This document shows positions 1 to 10,282 of a stretch of DNA of 64,000 nt, in pieces. Made by a program: the position numbers and the translations under genes. The notes under the pieces are model-generated. The model did no database searches and was not told the origin of the DNA. It was given only the letters and a program-made list of their open reading frames with translations. Origin of the DNA: Ruminiclostridium josui JCM 17888 (GTDB taxonomy: Bacteria; Bacillota; Clostridia; Acetivibrionales; DSM-1351); assembly GCF_000526495.1 (NCBI RefSeq), contig NZ_JAGE01000001.1:3170001-3234000 (forward strand). Reading direction: 5' to 3'. Position 1 is the stretch's first letter. Every line of letters begins with the position of its first letter.

Positions 1-1886
<1,886 letters not shown>

Positions 1887-2142
1887 AAAGAAACAGGTAT
1901 CAAAAAAGTAGAAGGTCTTAAAACTAGACAATGAGAGAGCTTCACATCTTCTTAGAAGAGTAACATTAATCAGTTCTGAAGGTACAAAGTACCTGAGCAA
2001 AAATTAATAAGTCAGAATCAGATTTTCAGATGCAAGCAATACAAGGCACCGACGAAGCGAGGAACGGAGTTTATGTGGATAAATGAGTACCGGAGCTAGG
2101 AAGGTAACGAAGTAGTGCGACGCATATTAAAATCTGTGAATT

Positions 2143-2260
2143 TTCTGGTGGAAATGACGAGATGGTCACACCCGTTCCCATACCGAACACGGCAGTTAAG
2201 CATCTCAGTGCCGATAATACTTGGCTGGAGACGGCCCGGGAAAGTAGGTCTCTGCCAGAT
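2143..2260 (+). rRNA. 5S ribosomal RNA
   Basis: This is a typical 5S sequence: the loop region with ACACCCGTTCCCATACCGAAC and the 3' segment GGAGACGGCCCGGGAAAGTAGG. The 5' end TCTGGTGG pairs with the 3' end CTGCCAGA, which sets both boundaries to within a base or two. It lies about 256 bases after the 23S gene in the usual 23S-5S order, and the tRNA-Asn gene starts seven bases downstream. Confidence 0.96.
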
Positions 2261-2266
2261 TTATAT

Positions 2267-2342
2267 TCCTCAATAGCTCAGTCGGTAGAGCATGCGGCTG
2301 TTAACCGCAGGGTCGTAGGTTCAAGTCCTACTTGAGGAGCCA
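2267..2342 (+). tRNA. tRNA-Asn (anticodon GTT)
   Basis: A full cloverleaf is readable: acceptor TCCTCAA/TTGAGGA, D arm with AGCTCAGTCGGTAGAGC, anticodon stem TGCGG/CCGCA with loop CTGTTAA (anticodon GTT at 2300-2302), and T arm with GGTTCAAGTCC. The discriminator base is G and CCA is encoded (2340-2342). It is the last gene of the rRNA operon. Confidence 0.98.
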
Positions 2343-2374
2343 AAAAATAGATCCTTTAGGGTCTATTTTTTTAT
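2343..2374 (+). terminator. Rho-independent terminator of the rRNA operon
   Basis: AAAATAGATCC and GGTCTATTTT form a stem with one bulged base directly after the tRNA CCA end, followed by a run of T. The position right after the last stable RNA fits an operon terminator. Confidence 0.8.
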
Positions 2375-2507
2375 GAAAAAATTTCACCAACAGATTCTTT
2401 TAGGGTCTTATTTGTTAATGCGTCCAGCGAAGCTGGAGCACACTTGTTGGTAAAAGCTATAATTGGATAATTTAATAATTGTAAGCTAGTTGTATAAAAT
2501 TTTCTCT

Positions 2508-2536
2508 TTGACATTATCTAAAACATAATATACAAT
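2508..2536 (+). promoter_or_regulatory. Sigma-A type promoter for the secreted protein gene
   Basis: TTGACA at 2508-2513 is followed after exactly 17 bases by TACAAT at 2531-2536, a near-consensus housekeeping promoter. It would start transcription near 2543 and give a leader of about 210 bases before the gene at 2753. Confidence 0.65.
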
Positions 2537-2608
2537 AAATAAATGTAATAATTTACCATAATATTGCAATATAGTTCCAAATTTGCCATATATTTGGTAA
2601 ATCCTGCC

Positions 2609-2663
2609 CCCTAAGCAAATAAGGCTTATTTACTTGTGACCGCATGGGGATATTTGCTTAGGG
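2609..2663 (+). promoter_or_regulatory. Long perfect hairpin in the 5' leader of the secreted protein gene
   Basis: CCCTAAGCAAATA (2609-2621) and TATTTGCTTAGGG (2651-2663) are perfect 13-base complements around a 29-base loop. There is no T run, so a simple terminator is unlikely, and the gene follows with its own ribosome binding site. The arrangement suggests leader-mediated control or RNA stabilisation. I compared it by eye with c-di-GMP, preQ1, glycine and T-box consensus features and did not see a match. Confidence 0.45.
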
Positions 2664-2752
2664 AGATCTTTAAAGAAGGAGGCTAAGTATATTTTTGAAA
2701 TTCATAAATTCCCCTAATTTATTTAAAAAATTAAAACTAAAGGAGAAATTTT

Positions 2753-3862
2753 ATGAAAGCAATTTTAAAAACGGTAGTATCAATTTTTATGGTAGCGGTA
2801 TTATTAAGTAGTTCATTGACTGTATTTGCTGAAAGTGATGATAATACAAATACTGCAAATATTAATATTGAAGATGTAAACATAAAAAGTCATGTAAATA
2901 TAGACTATAGTAAGCCGACAATAAAACTAAAGTCAATTAAATCTGCAAAAGCTGTTTCTAAAGCTAGCGCTAATATGACAGCATCTGTTGTTTCAAATAC
3001 TGTATTTTTACAAAATAATCCAAGATTAATTCAAAACGGAATATTAACAACTGATAATAATACAAATTACATTTACTTTACTGTAACGAAAGATACATTT
3101 ATTTGGGCTAGATTAGCTTCAAGTAATGCTGATTATACAATTAGTCTTTATAAAATTGATGATATAACTGGTCAAGCTTTACCTACAGATATTGTTGAGA
3201 GTTCAAATAGCATAATAGCAAATAGCGGACTGGAACAGGGCGATTATTTCTTTCTGATATCATCTAATGGTTCAGTAGGAGATAGTTATGACCTGAAAAT
3301 CAATGCTACTAATCCGGCAGGCGAATTTAGCAGTATCAATACAATTACTCCTTCATTACAACAGTTAGTTATAACATATGTAAATCAAGAAGTTTATGCA
3401 AATGGAATATATGTGTTTAGTTGGGATTCTGCTGCAGCTAACAGTCACTTAAATTGGAAAAGGGATGTTATGAATGTGAAGGAGCAAATTACTGAAACTA
3501 AAAAGATGATTTTAGAAAATGTTAAAGTTAGAACGATTTCGGCTCCTGTTACATATAAATCACAATATGCATCTTCTGATAATGCAATATTGTTATATTT
3601 AAATGAAGGTACAAAATATACATATTATGAAACTATAACTGAAAATGCCAATCCATTAAACTATTCCAAATCTTTTGTGGATCCAAATGGAAGAATTACT
3701 CCTAGAGAACTTGATTCATATGACTTTGTAAATGCCAATCACATTTTGGTGTTTGATTTAAATACAGGAAAACCTATTGATTTCTTTAGTTCTCTGAATT
3801 ATTTCTATAATGACAAGTACATAGATAGGGAAGATGCACCTATAATAACTTATAATGAATAA
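2753..3862 (+). CDS. Secreted protein of unknown function with a PPC-like beta-sandwich segment
   Basis: The 369-residue protein starts with a clear Sec signal peptide: a lysine at residues 2-6, a hydrophobic stretch, and probable cleavage after VFA near residue 26. Residues about 95-190 read like a bacterial pre-peptidase C-terminal (PPC) beta-sandwich, with the pattern YIYFTV, YTISLYKI and GDYFFLISS. The rest has no motif I recognise, and there are no membrane segments, LPXTG or dockerin, so it is probably released. The start is supported by AGGAGAA at 2740-2746. It is monocistronic, with its own promoter, structured leader and a strong terminator. The molecular function is unknown. Confidence 0.85.
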   Translation: MKAILKTVVSIFMVAVLLSSSLTVFAESDDNTNTANINIEDVNIKSHVNIDYSKPTIKLKSIKSAKAVSKASANMTASVVSNTVFLQNNPRLIQNGILTTDNNTNYIYFTVTKDTFIWARLASSNADYTISLYKIDDITGQALPTDIVESSNSIIANSGLEQGDYFFLISSNGSVGDSYDLKINATNPAGEFSSINTITPSLQQLVITYVNQEVYANGIYVFSWDSAAANSHLNWKRDVMNVKEQITETKKMILENVKVRTISAPVTYKSQYASSDNAILLYLNEGTKYTYYETITENANPLNYSKSFVDPNGRITPRELDSYDFVNANHILVFDLNTGKPIDFFSSLNYFYNDKYIDREDAPIITYNE

Positions 3863-3880
3863 GTCAATATAAAATAAATT

Positions 3881-3929
3881 ATTAAAAGCTTGCTTTATTA
3901 TAAATTTATTAATAAAGCAAGCTTTTAAT
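3881..3929 (+). terminator. Strong hairpin terminator
   Basis: A perfect 20-base stem, with left arm 3881-3900 and right arm 3910-3929 and core AAGCTTGCTTTATTA, closes a 9-base loop just after the secreted protein gene. The AT-rich base with flanking T supports termination, possibly in both directions. Confidence 0.75.
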
Positions 3930-4150
3930 CTTATACTCTAGTTCTAAACGCGTATATAGGCGATTGAAATACCTCCTCAAATAAAGATGTTAAAGATTTA
4001 TGGAGATACCTATGAGGGGAAAATAATATTAATATTATTAGAATTATGTAAAATATGCTAAAACTATGGAAAAATTGAAACAGATATATTACAATTGCTT
4101 AGTAATATTTAAATATTATTAAAAATCTATTATTTTGAAGGAAGGAAAGT

Positions 4151-5290
4151 ATGAGAGTCTATATAAATCCAATTGCACTTGGCATTTTAGTGTCACTATT
4201 AATTATCTATCTATTATTTATACCATTATTTGTTCATCAATTTCGAAGGCATGGAACTCTAAAAATACGTAGAAATATTGTTATTGCTTCTTTTATTATC
4301 TATATGATAACAGCATGGTTTTTAACAATTTTACCTCTGCCGTCAATGCAAGCAGTACGCGAAATGAAGCAGATAATACCTAACTATAGACCATTTTTGT
4401 TTATAACTACTTTTTTAAATGAATCAGGCTTTATTTTGACAAAACCAAAAACCTGGTACTCAGCTATATTAAGTCCAAGCTGTTTTACCGTTGTTTTTAA
4501 TGTTTTTCTGACAATCCCTTTTGGTGTTTACTTAAAAAAGTATTTTAAGCTACCTTTAGCGGCAGTGGCAATTTTAGGTTTTTTACTAAGCTTATTTTAT
4601 GAGGTGACACAATATACAGGCCTTTATGGTATTTATCCTAAAGCTTACCGCTTGGCAGATGTTGATGATTTAATAGTAAACACGTTTGGTGCAGTGGTTG
4701 GCTACTTGTTGACCCGCTTTATCGATCACATTTTGCCCAATATAGAAAAAGATAAAAGAGTTATTAAGAAAGAGGCGAGCCTTTCTATAAGGTTGGTGTC
4801 ATTGCTTGTGGATTATATATCAATTATCGTTTTATATGAGCTTAGTCGAGTAGTAATATATTGGAATGTTGCTCATAGAAAATGGGATTTGGTTATCTTT
4901 TTGGTTTCAGAAGTAATTGTATTTATAATAATACCGCTATTTACAAAGGGACAAACCATAGGAATGTTTATTTTAAGACTTAATCTTACTGATAATATGG
5001 GAAAATGTGTAAATATTCCAAAAGCATTATTACACAATATCTTTATAGGGTTATGGCTTCACATTATTTTTACAATACAGGGAAGGGTAGAAGTTAACTC
5101 AATAGTAATGATAATAATTCAATTTCTGTTTATAATATTTATGTTTGTAATGTTGCTAAATAGTATTTTTCATAGAAAAGTTTGTTATTACTGGGAATCT
5201 TGGTTTAATACATATATTAAAAGAAATTTGATAAACCACGAGCCAGAACTGATGACTTGTGGAAAAGATATAAATGAAAAATATAAGTAA
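4151..5290 (+). CDS. VanZ-like / RDD-domain fusion membrane protein
   Basis: This 379-residue integral membrane protein has about nine hydrophobic segments. Residues 1-195 match VanZ-like proteins: a polar stretch with NYRPFLF, the FNVFLTIPFGVYL segment, an FYEVTQ motif and the ADVDDLIVNTFGAVVGY signature. Residues about 210-350 match the RDD family, with a start like SIRLVSLLVDYISIIV and the later FTKGQTIGMFILRL. VanZ relatives have been linked to lipoglycopeptide resistance and RDD proteins to ion transport, but neither role can be assigned here. The start has AAGGAAGG upstream. The two families are usually separate, and the order VanZ then RDD is clear. Confidence 0.85.
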   Translation: MRVYINPIALGILVSLLIIYLLFIPLFVHQFRRHGTLKIRRNIVIASFIIYMITAWFLTILPLPSMQAVREMKQIIPNYRPFLFITTFLNESGFILTKPKTWYSAILSPSCFTVVFNVFLTIPFGVYLKKYFKLPLAAVAILGFLLSLFYEVTQYTGLYGIYPKAYRLADVDDLIVNTFGAVVGYLLTRFIDHILPNIEKDKRVIKKEASLSIRLVSLLVDYISIIVLYELSRVVIYWNVAHRKWDLVIFLVSEVIVFIIIPLFTKGQTIGMFILRLNLTDNMGKCVNIPKALLHNIFIGLWLHIIFTIQGRVEVNSIVMIIIQFLFIIFMFVMLLNSIFHRKVCYYWESWFNTYIKRNLINHEPELMTCGKDINEKYK

Positions 5291-5312
5291 AACCCTAGCT
5301 TTCATTATATAT

Positions 5313-5348
5313 GCCTCGCAATCAAATAGTTATATTCAATTGCGAGGC
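5313..5348 (+). terminator. Hairpin after the VanZ-RDD gene
   Basis: GCCTCGCAAT (5313-5322) and ATTGCGAGGC (5339-5348) are perfect complements with a 16-base loop, 23 bases after the stop codon. The T run is poor, so termination efficiency is uncertain. Confidence 0.55.
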
Positions 5349-5450
5349 TGCATTTTGGGGTTGCCTTGTCAAGTGTTTTTTGATATTTATTGAATTATTC
5401 ATAAGTTGACGACATTGTGTGTTCTACGTGTGGTCATGACTTTTAGGTTA

Positions 5451-5764
5451 TTAAGAGTCAAAATATGATACATATTTAATTTTATGTTTACTATGAGGGA
5501 ATAAGAAATTGTATAAGTCTATAAAATAGTCATCTGTCATACTCGCAATATAATCTACTACTATTTGGTTAGGTTCCTGCTCAAAGTAGTTTTCACTTGA
5601 AGGGTAATATTTCTTATTTATATAATCAATGTGATGCTTATAGAGGACAGAATCTTGGCTTTTATTTTTTGCAAATTCTAATAACTTGTAATAAATATCC
5701 TGAAACATAGGGCGAAGATTTTCATTATAGAGTTTGTCTATTCTCTCGTTTTTGTAAATTATAA
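5451..5764 (-). pseudogene. 3' fragment of a dGTPase-like HD-domain hydrolase gene
   Basis: The minus-strand frame reads ...KNERIDKLYNENLRPMFQDIYY and ends with VVDYIASMTDDYFIDLYNFL. This is the typical C-terminal signature of deoxyguanosinetriphosphate triphosphohydrolase-like HD proteins. The frame is open without a start up to 5764, where it meets an IS256-type terminal sequence, so only about the last 105 residues survive. The internal ATG at 5708 is not a real start. No 5' part was found elsewhere in the window, so the gene is inactive. The family assignment rests on the C-terminal signature only. Confidence 0.6.
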
Positions 5765-5978
5765 GAGTGTGTGAAATAATCTCTGTAAATAGCTTTCTAT
5801 GATAATTTTATTAGAGTTGTGAAGACCAGATGCTGGCTTTAATAACTTGTCTACAATATAATAGTAAATTAATGGCATGTCAATAGCACCCTTCCAAAAG
5901 GGTGTTTTTATTTTATGGGCTTTAGCCTGTTGAGTATGTTGGAGTTTCTCAGCAGAGGTGTTTATTGCAATAGCTTTC
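5765..5978. mobile_element. Remnant end of an IS256-type element
   Basis: The stretch begins GAGTGTGTGAA and continues with CTGTAAATAGCTTTCTATGA, almost the same as the left end of the complete IS256 element at 8818. The similarity includes the later GGCATGTCAA segment, but the sequences diverge in between, so this is a related rather than identical element. It abuts the broken dGTPase frame on one side and the IS21 element on the other. A 79-codon minus-strand frame across it matches nothing I recognise and is probably noncoding. Confidence 0.6.
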
Positions 5979-6021
5979 TGTAACGAAATGCAATGCAAAA
6001 GTGTAACACCCCAAATTGTAT

Positions 6022-6753
6022 TTAGTTGTTAGATTGTTTCATCAGTGAGTGCTTTAACCGCCAGCTGTCCCGGCCAAAGACTATCAAATGGCTGTGATGG
6101 ACTAACCTGTCGATGAGGGCCGCTGTAAGCTGATCATCATAAAATATTCCGTTCCACTTGCTAAATTCAATGTTTGTTGTGATTATCAGGCTACGCTTTT
6201 CGTAGCAGTCTGCAATAACTTGGAACAGCAGCTGAGAGCCCTCTGCATCGAAGGGGATGTAACCCCATTCGTCACAGATTAAAAGGTCAAGTTTACTGAG
6301 CTTCTTTAGCATCTGTACCAGTGAGCCATTGGCCTTTGCTGCTAATAACTCATTGACCAATGCAGCAGTTTTGTAGAATCGGACATGTTTGCCTTGCATA
6401 CAGGCTTCTACACCGATTGCTGTTGCCATGTGACTTTTGCCGGCTCCGTTCCTGCCATAAAGAATTAAATTTTCCTGACGTGACAGGAATTCAGCCTGTT
6501 TCAATAAATCAATCGTTACGCCTGAAGGTAGCGTAATATCTTCAAAATCATAGCCGTTAAAAGTTTTAATGTTATCAAAACCGGCTTTCTTTAAATATAG
6601 GTTCCGGCGTTTGGTATTCCGATATATGATTTCGGCTTTTAAGACCTCAAGCATATATTCCTGATTCGTTGCACCGTTTGCATTTATTGCATTTTCTGCA
6701 AACCGTGCACTAAGCCTAAGCTGTTTGCAGCATTCAAGCAGTTGTTCCTTCAT
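6022..6753 (-). CDS. istB: IS21 transposition helper ATPase IstB
   Basis: This 243-residue AAA+ ATPase of the IstB/DnaC-like family binds ATP and DNA and helps assemble the IstA transpososome. The Walker A motif reads GRNGAGKSHMA near residue 100 and the Walker B region reads LDLLICDEWGYIPFD near residue 155. A later conserved segment, SLIITTNIEFSKW, is typical of IstB. Its start overlaps the istA stop by 4 bases (ATGA), so the two are translationally coupled. The reading frame is intact and of normal length. Confidence 0.93.
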   Translation of the reverse strand: MKEQLLECCKQLRLSARFAENAINANGATNQEYMLEVLKAEIIYRNTKRRNLYLKKAGFDNIKTFNGYDFEDITLPSGVTIDLLKQAEFLSRQENLILYGRNGAGKSHMATAIGVEACMQGKHVRFYKTAALVNELLAAKANGSLVQMLKKLSKLDLLICDEWGYIPFDAEGSQLLFQVIADCYEKRSLIITTNIEFSKWNGIFYDDQLTAALIDRLVHHSHLIVFGRDSWRLKHSLMKQSNN

Positions 6754-8261
6754 TGGCTCACTTCCTTTCCAAACAGACTATCATATCTTGAGTTATCTGT
6801 TTTGAAGGATGGTACTTTTATGTATGGATTTGTGAACTGCATCGGTTGCAACTGCTGCACTTTGTTTGTCAGTCTGTAATAGCTTGCCAGTATGCTGTCA
6901 GAGTCTTTTACTCCACTATCCAGTGCAACTTCAAGTGCATTTGCTGCAGCTGCAATATCATGCTTCTGAAGCATTGTATTTAGAGTAAGGAGGGCTTCCC
7001 TCTTCTTCTCTGGTGACAGCTCTGCCAGGTAGTTCTGCCATATCTCGGGTAGTTCCTGATAAAAGCCTGTATATTTAATTGCATTGGGGCGTTTAGCCAT
7101 TAATGATATATATGGTAGCCAATCCATTGACTCCCCATCCTTCTCATATAGTCTGCAATGGGTGACAACGGGATTGTACTTAATATCCATTATTGTGACG
7201 CTATCACTTGTAATTTCAAGGTATACATGTTCTTGTGCCAGCTTTGGTGATGATGAATATAGATTGGTTTCAAACATTACCTTTCCATATTTATCGGCCT
7301 TTGCAGCTTGGAATCTGGATACTTTAAAATCAATCGGATTCATAGGCAGCATAGCTTGTCTGTCTGCTTCAAACAGGTCTGCAATCAGATGTCCCTTACG
7401 GTAATGCTCCCGCTGCATATCCCTTTCACAGCATTTAAGGAGCTTTCTGTTGAACTGGTCAAAGTCCAGTATTGTGGGGACTGGAACAAACATATTCCTG
7501 CGTTCATAACCTACTTTGTTTTCAACATTGCCCTTTTCCCAGCCAGCAGAAGCATTGCAGAAAACTGGTTCAATACCGTAGTGTTCAACAAACCGCTTGA
7601 AGCCTTCAGTTAAAATTCTGTCCTTACCGCTGCCGATATGGGCAACAGCTGCTGATAGATTATCGAATACCATACGGAATGGAACCTTGTTCATATGCTT
7701 CATGATATTTTTTAGCCCTTGCAACAGACATTCCTGGTTCTCACCCCGGAATGCTTGGCAATATGCTCCGTTGCTTTGTGGAAAGGAAACTGTCAGCTTC
7801 CGACCTTCTTTCAAAGTATTGGAGTTATCATAGTAGAAGAACTGACAGAAATCTACCTGTGCCTCACCGGCAGGGTGTTCCAAAGGGATGTACCCCTTAG
7901 ACTTTTCTGCGTACAGCTCTTTCTTCTTCTTTGATACATAATATTGGACGGTCCTGAGCTTAACTTCAAGCTGACCCGGATATTCATTTAGCAGACGTTC
8001 ATAAACGCGTTTTGCAGTATGTCGCTGTTTACGGGGTGCTTTAAGATCGTTCTCAAGCCATTCATCTATTATTGGCTTAAGTGGATCAAGCAGGGATGGA
8101 ACTTCTTTAGGTAGTAGTGTTGGATTGTTGAAATCCTTCATATCCAAATATTTCTTAACGGTTTCGTAATGGTAACCGGAGCGTCGCATGATTTCACGGA
8201 TTGAACACCCTTCCACATCATGCATTCTTCTGATATACTTTATATCGTCCATTGATAACAT
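6750..8261 (-). CDS. istA: IS21 transposase IstA
   Basis: This 503-residue DDE transposase catalyses strand transfer of the element. The N-terminal helix-turn-helix reads CSIREIMRRSGYHYETVKKYL, followed by the integrase catalytic core with the acidic triad. The first D is in EAQVDFCQF, the second D in RMVFDNLSAA and the E in KGNVENKVGYERR. The length is normal and there is no frameshift, so with istB the element could be active. A minus-strand ribosome binding site lies upstream of the start at 8261 (AGGAGGTACAGAAAGG). Confidence 0.93.
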   Translation of the reverse strand: MLSMDDIKYIRRMHDVEGCSIREIMRRSGYHYETVKKYLDMKDFNNPTLLPKEVPSLLDPLKPIIDEWLENDLKAPRKQRHTAKRVYERLLNEYPGQLEVKLRTVQYYVSKKKKELYAEKSKGYIPLEHPAGEAQVDFCQFFYYDNSNTLKEGRKLTVSFPQSNGAYCQAFRGENQECLLQGLKNIMKHMNKVPFRMVFDNLSAAVAHIGSGKDRILTEGFKRFVEHYGIEPVFCNASAGWEKGNVENKVGYERRNMFVPVPTILDFDQFNRKLLKCCERDMQREHYRKGHLIADLFEADRQAMLPMNPIDFKVSRFQAAKADKYGKVMFETNLYSSSPKLAQEHVYLEITSDSVTIMDIKYNPVVTHCRLYEKDGESMDWLPYISLMAKRPNAIKYTGFYQELPEIWQNYLAELSPEKKREALLTLNTMLQKHDIAAAANALEVALDSGVKDSDSILASYYRLTNKVQQLQPMQFTNPYIKVPSFKTDNSRYDSLFGKEVSQ

Positions 8262-8526
8262 CCTTTCTGTACCTCCTTCAGTTCGTCAGACAAACTAAAG
8301 GATAACTCAAATTGAAGGGTGTTACAATGGACTTTTACATCGCAGACCGTTACACTTTTTGGCTGCACTTTGTTACACTTTCAGATTACACTAAACAAGC
8401 AGAGAAACGGAGACATACGAGATAACGTATAATAGTTTTCGCAAATTCAAATAAAAAGGACAGATTTACAGTCATTTGGTAGAATTAAGTTACCATACAA
8501 AATATACCAAAAAGGAGACTGTAAAT

Positions 8527-8778
8527 ATGTCCGAAATGATTATACAGCTAAATGAAGTAATCATCAAGGAAGAACTAAAGAATCTAGTCAGGAATAGTGT
8601 TGAGGAAACATTGAACAACTTGCTTGATAAAGAGGCTGAAGACTTAACCAACGCTGCAAAGTACGAGAGTACACAGGAACGACAAGGCTATCGCTCAGGC
8701 CTTATACACGTAGTTTACAAACAACATCAGGTGAAGTAACTTTGAGAGTTCCTAAACTAAAGGGTGACCTTGCCTCAA
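8527..8778 (+). pseudogene. IS256-type transposase, 5' fragment (frameshifted)
   Basis: The gene begins with ATG at 8527 behind AAAGGAGA and encodes the N-terminal part of a mutator-type transposase up to the RQGYRSG motif. One frameshift follows: the first frame runs into a stop at 8739, while another frame continues with TRSLQTTSGEVTLRVPKLKG, the usual next segment. Shortly after this the gene is cut by the IS3 insertion. It is inactive on both counts. Confidence 0.75.
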
Positions 8779-8817
8779 TAAAATAGACAGCAAGAATCAC
8801 TATTTATCTCATTAATT

Positions 8818-10265
8818 GAGTGTGTGAAGTTTTTTCTGTAAATAGCTTTCTATGATAATAAAGTTTGAGGTATGGATGCCTAAAATTTGCTTCCATACCT
8901 TGTTTATAATATAAACAAAAATTCTTGGCATGTCAAGAAGACCCTTTTTCAGAGCCTTCATTTAGATTTATTAGGGCAGCCTACCCTCGTACATTATTGA
9001 TAATTCTCCATAAACCTTGCCCCAGTTTCTCAGTATCTGAGTCCATTTTTTAGTCGCTTCAAAGGTTGCTAGATATAGTGCTTTTAATAGGGCTGTATCG
9101 TTCGGAAACACACTTCTTTGGCGGTTTAAACGGCGGTACGTACTGTTTAGACTTTCGATAGCATTAGTTGTATATATGACTTTACGCACATCTGCAGAAA
9201 ATTTAAAAATTGGACTGATTACATCCCAATTTGTTGACCAACTCTTCATGGCATTTGGATATCTTTCGTGCCACTTTTCAGATATCCTTTCCATACGTTC
9301 ATGCCCTAATTCCTCATTCGGAGCATGATATATGGTTTTTAAATCAGTGGCAAATTCTTTCTTGTCTTTATCTGCAACATATTTTAGAGTATTTCTAACT
9401 TGATGGACAATGCAACGCTGATATTCTGTGTCTGGAAATGCAACAGAAATGGATTCTTTTATTCCAGATAGTCCATCGGCACAAAGAACAAGTATATCCT
9501 TAACACCTCTGTTTTTAAGTTCATTTAACACACTAAGCCAATACTTGCTGCTTTCATTTTGTCCAATGTTAATGCTTAGCACATCTTTTTGGCCATCCTC
9601 GTTTATGCCAAGAATTATATATGCAGCTAACTTTTTGATTACATTATTTTCTCTAACAGAAAAATGTACCGCATCAATAAATACAATTGGATATATACTA
9701 GAAAGAGGTCTGTGCTGCCACTCTTCAATTTCAGGCAAAAGTTTATTTGTTATGTCTGAGACCATACCCTCACTAACTTCAAACCCATAAATATCTTCAA
9801 TTTGTTCTGATATTTGACGAGTAGACATTCCTTTAGCATACATAGCTATTATTTTCTGTTCAATGCTGGAGATGTCTTTTTGACGCTTCATTACGATTTG
9901 AGGCTCGAAACTACTTTCTCTGTCTTGTGGAACATTGATTTGAGTTTCACCGTAGGTACTACGAATCTTTTTAGGTTTTGTACCATTTCTGTAGTTACCG
10001 TTGTCAGTTCTTTCATATGGCTCATAACCAAGGTGCTGATCCATTTCTGCTTCGAGCATACTTTGAATCGTTCCTCCGAGCAAATCTTTAAGTGCATCCT
10101 GAATATCTTCAGCAGTTTTAATGTCATACTCCTGAAGAAGTGAAGCAATAATATTTTTTTTGCCTTCACTCATTGAATTTTTTCTTCTTGTCATAAAAAA
10201 AGCCTCCTATGATATATTGATTTTATCATAGAAAGCTTAATTTACAGAATTTATTTCACAGACTC
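8818..10265 (-). mobile_element. Complete IS256-family element with 8-bp target duplication
   Basis: The ends are GAGTGTGTGAAG on the left and, reversed, GAGTCTGTGAAA on the right, both continuing to CTGTAAAT and GCTTTCTATGATAA. The direct repeats CATTAATT lie at 8810-8817 and 10266-10273, immediately outside the ends, an 8-base duplication as expected for IS256. It contains one intact transposase gene and is probably recent, because the duplication is perfect. Confidence 0.93.
8971..10194 (-). CDS. IS256-family (mutator-type) transposase
   Basis: This is a 407-residue full-length DDE transposase. The catalytic D residues are in IVFIDAVHF and in VLCADGLSGIKE, and the E is in TTNAIESLNSTYRR near the C-terminus. 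The CxxH-type segment YQRCIVHQVRN lies between them, as usual. An AGGAGGC ribosome binding site lies just upstream of the ATG, next to the right terminal repeat. It is about 50-55% similar by eye to the transposase at 23767-24984, so they are different elements of one family. Confidence 0.95.
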   Translation of the reverse strand: MTRRKNSMSEGKKNIIASLLQEYDIKTAEDIQDALKDLLGGTIQSMLEAEMDQHLGYEPYERTDNGNYRNGTKPKKIRSTYGETQINVPQDRESSFEPQIVMKRQKDISSIEQKIIAMYAKGMSTRQISEQIEDIYGFEVSEGMVSDITNKLLPEIEEWQHRPLSSIYPIVFIDAVHFSVRENNVIKKLAAYIILGINEDGQKDVLSINIGQNESSKYWLSVLNELKNRGVKDILVLCADGLSGIKESISVAFPDTEYQRCIVHQVRNTLKYVADKDKKEFATDLKTIYHAPNEELGHERMERISEKWHERYPNAMKSWSTNWDVISPIFKFSADVRKVIYTTNAIESLNSTYRRLNRQRSVFPNDTALLKALYLATFEATKKWTQILRNWGKVYGELSIMYEGRLP

Positions 10266-10282
10266 CATTAATTCTTAAATAC

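Larger units (their letters stand above)
5979..8390 (-). mobile_element. Complete IS21-family insertion sequence
   Basis: It holds istA and istB in a 4-base overlap on the minus strand. The ends carry repeated TGTAAC-type sequences: TGTAAC at 5979 and AGTGTAAC near 6000 on the left; GTTACACTTT and CAGATTACA on the right, with three more GTTACA-type copies between 8320 and 8380. Such multiple terminal repeats are typical of IS21. No matching target duplication was seen at the two flanks, so later rearrangement or exact ends slightly different from those given are possible. Confidence 0.85.

Noticed and set aside
2590-2670. c-di-GMP or other known riboswitch
   Set aside because: The perfect hairpin is real, but the conserved core sequences of the classes I know are absent.
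5759-5998. 79-codon minus-strand frame
   Set aside because: It coincides with an IS256-type terminal region and the IS21 end and has no ribosome binding site or recognised family.
7084-7934. Plus-strand frames of 70-106 codons
   Set aside because: They are antisense shadows of the IS21 istA gene.
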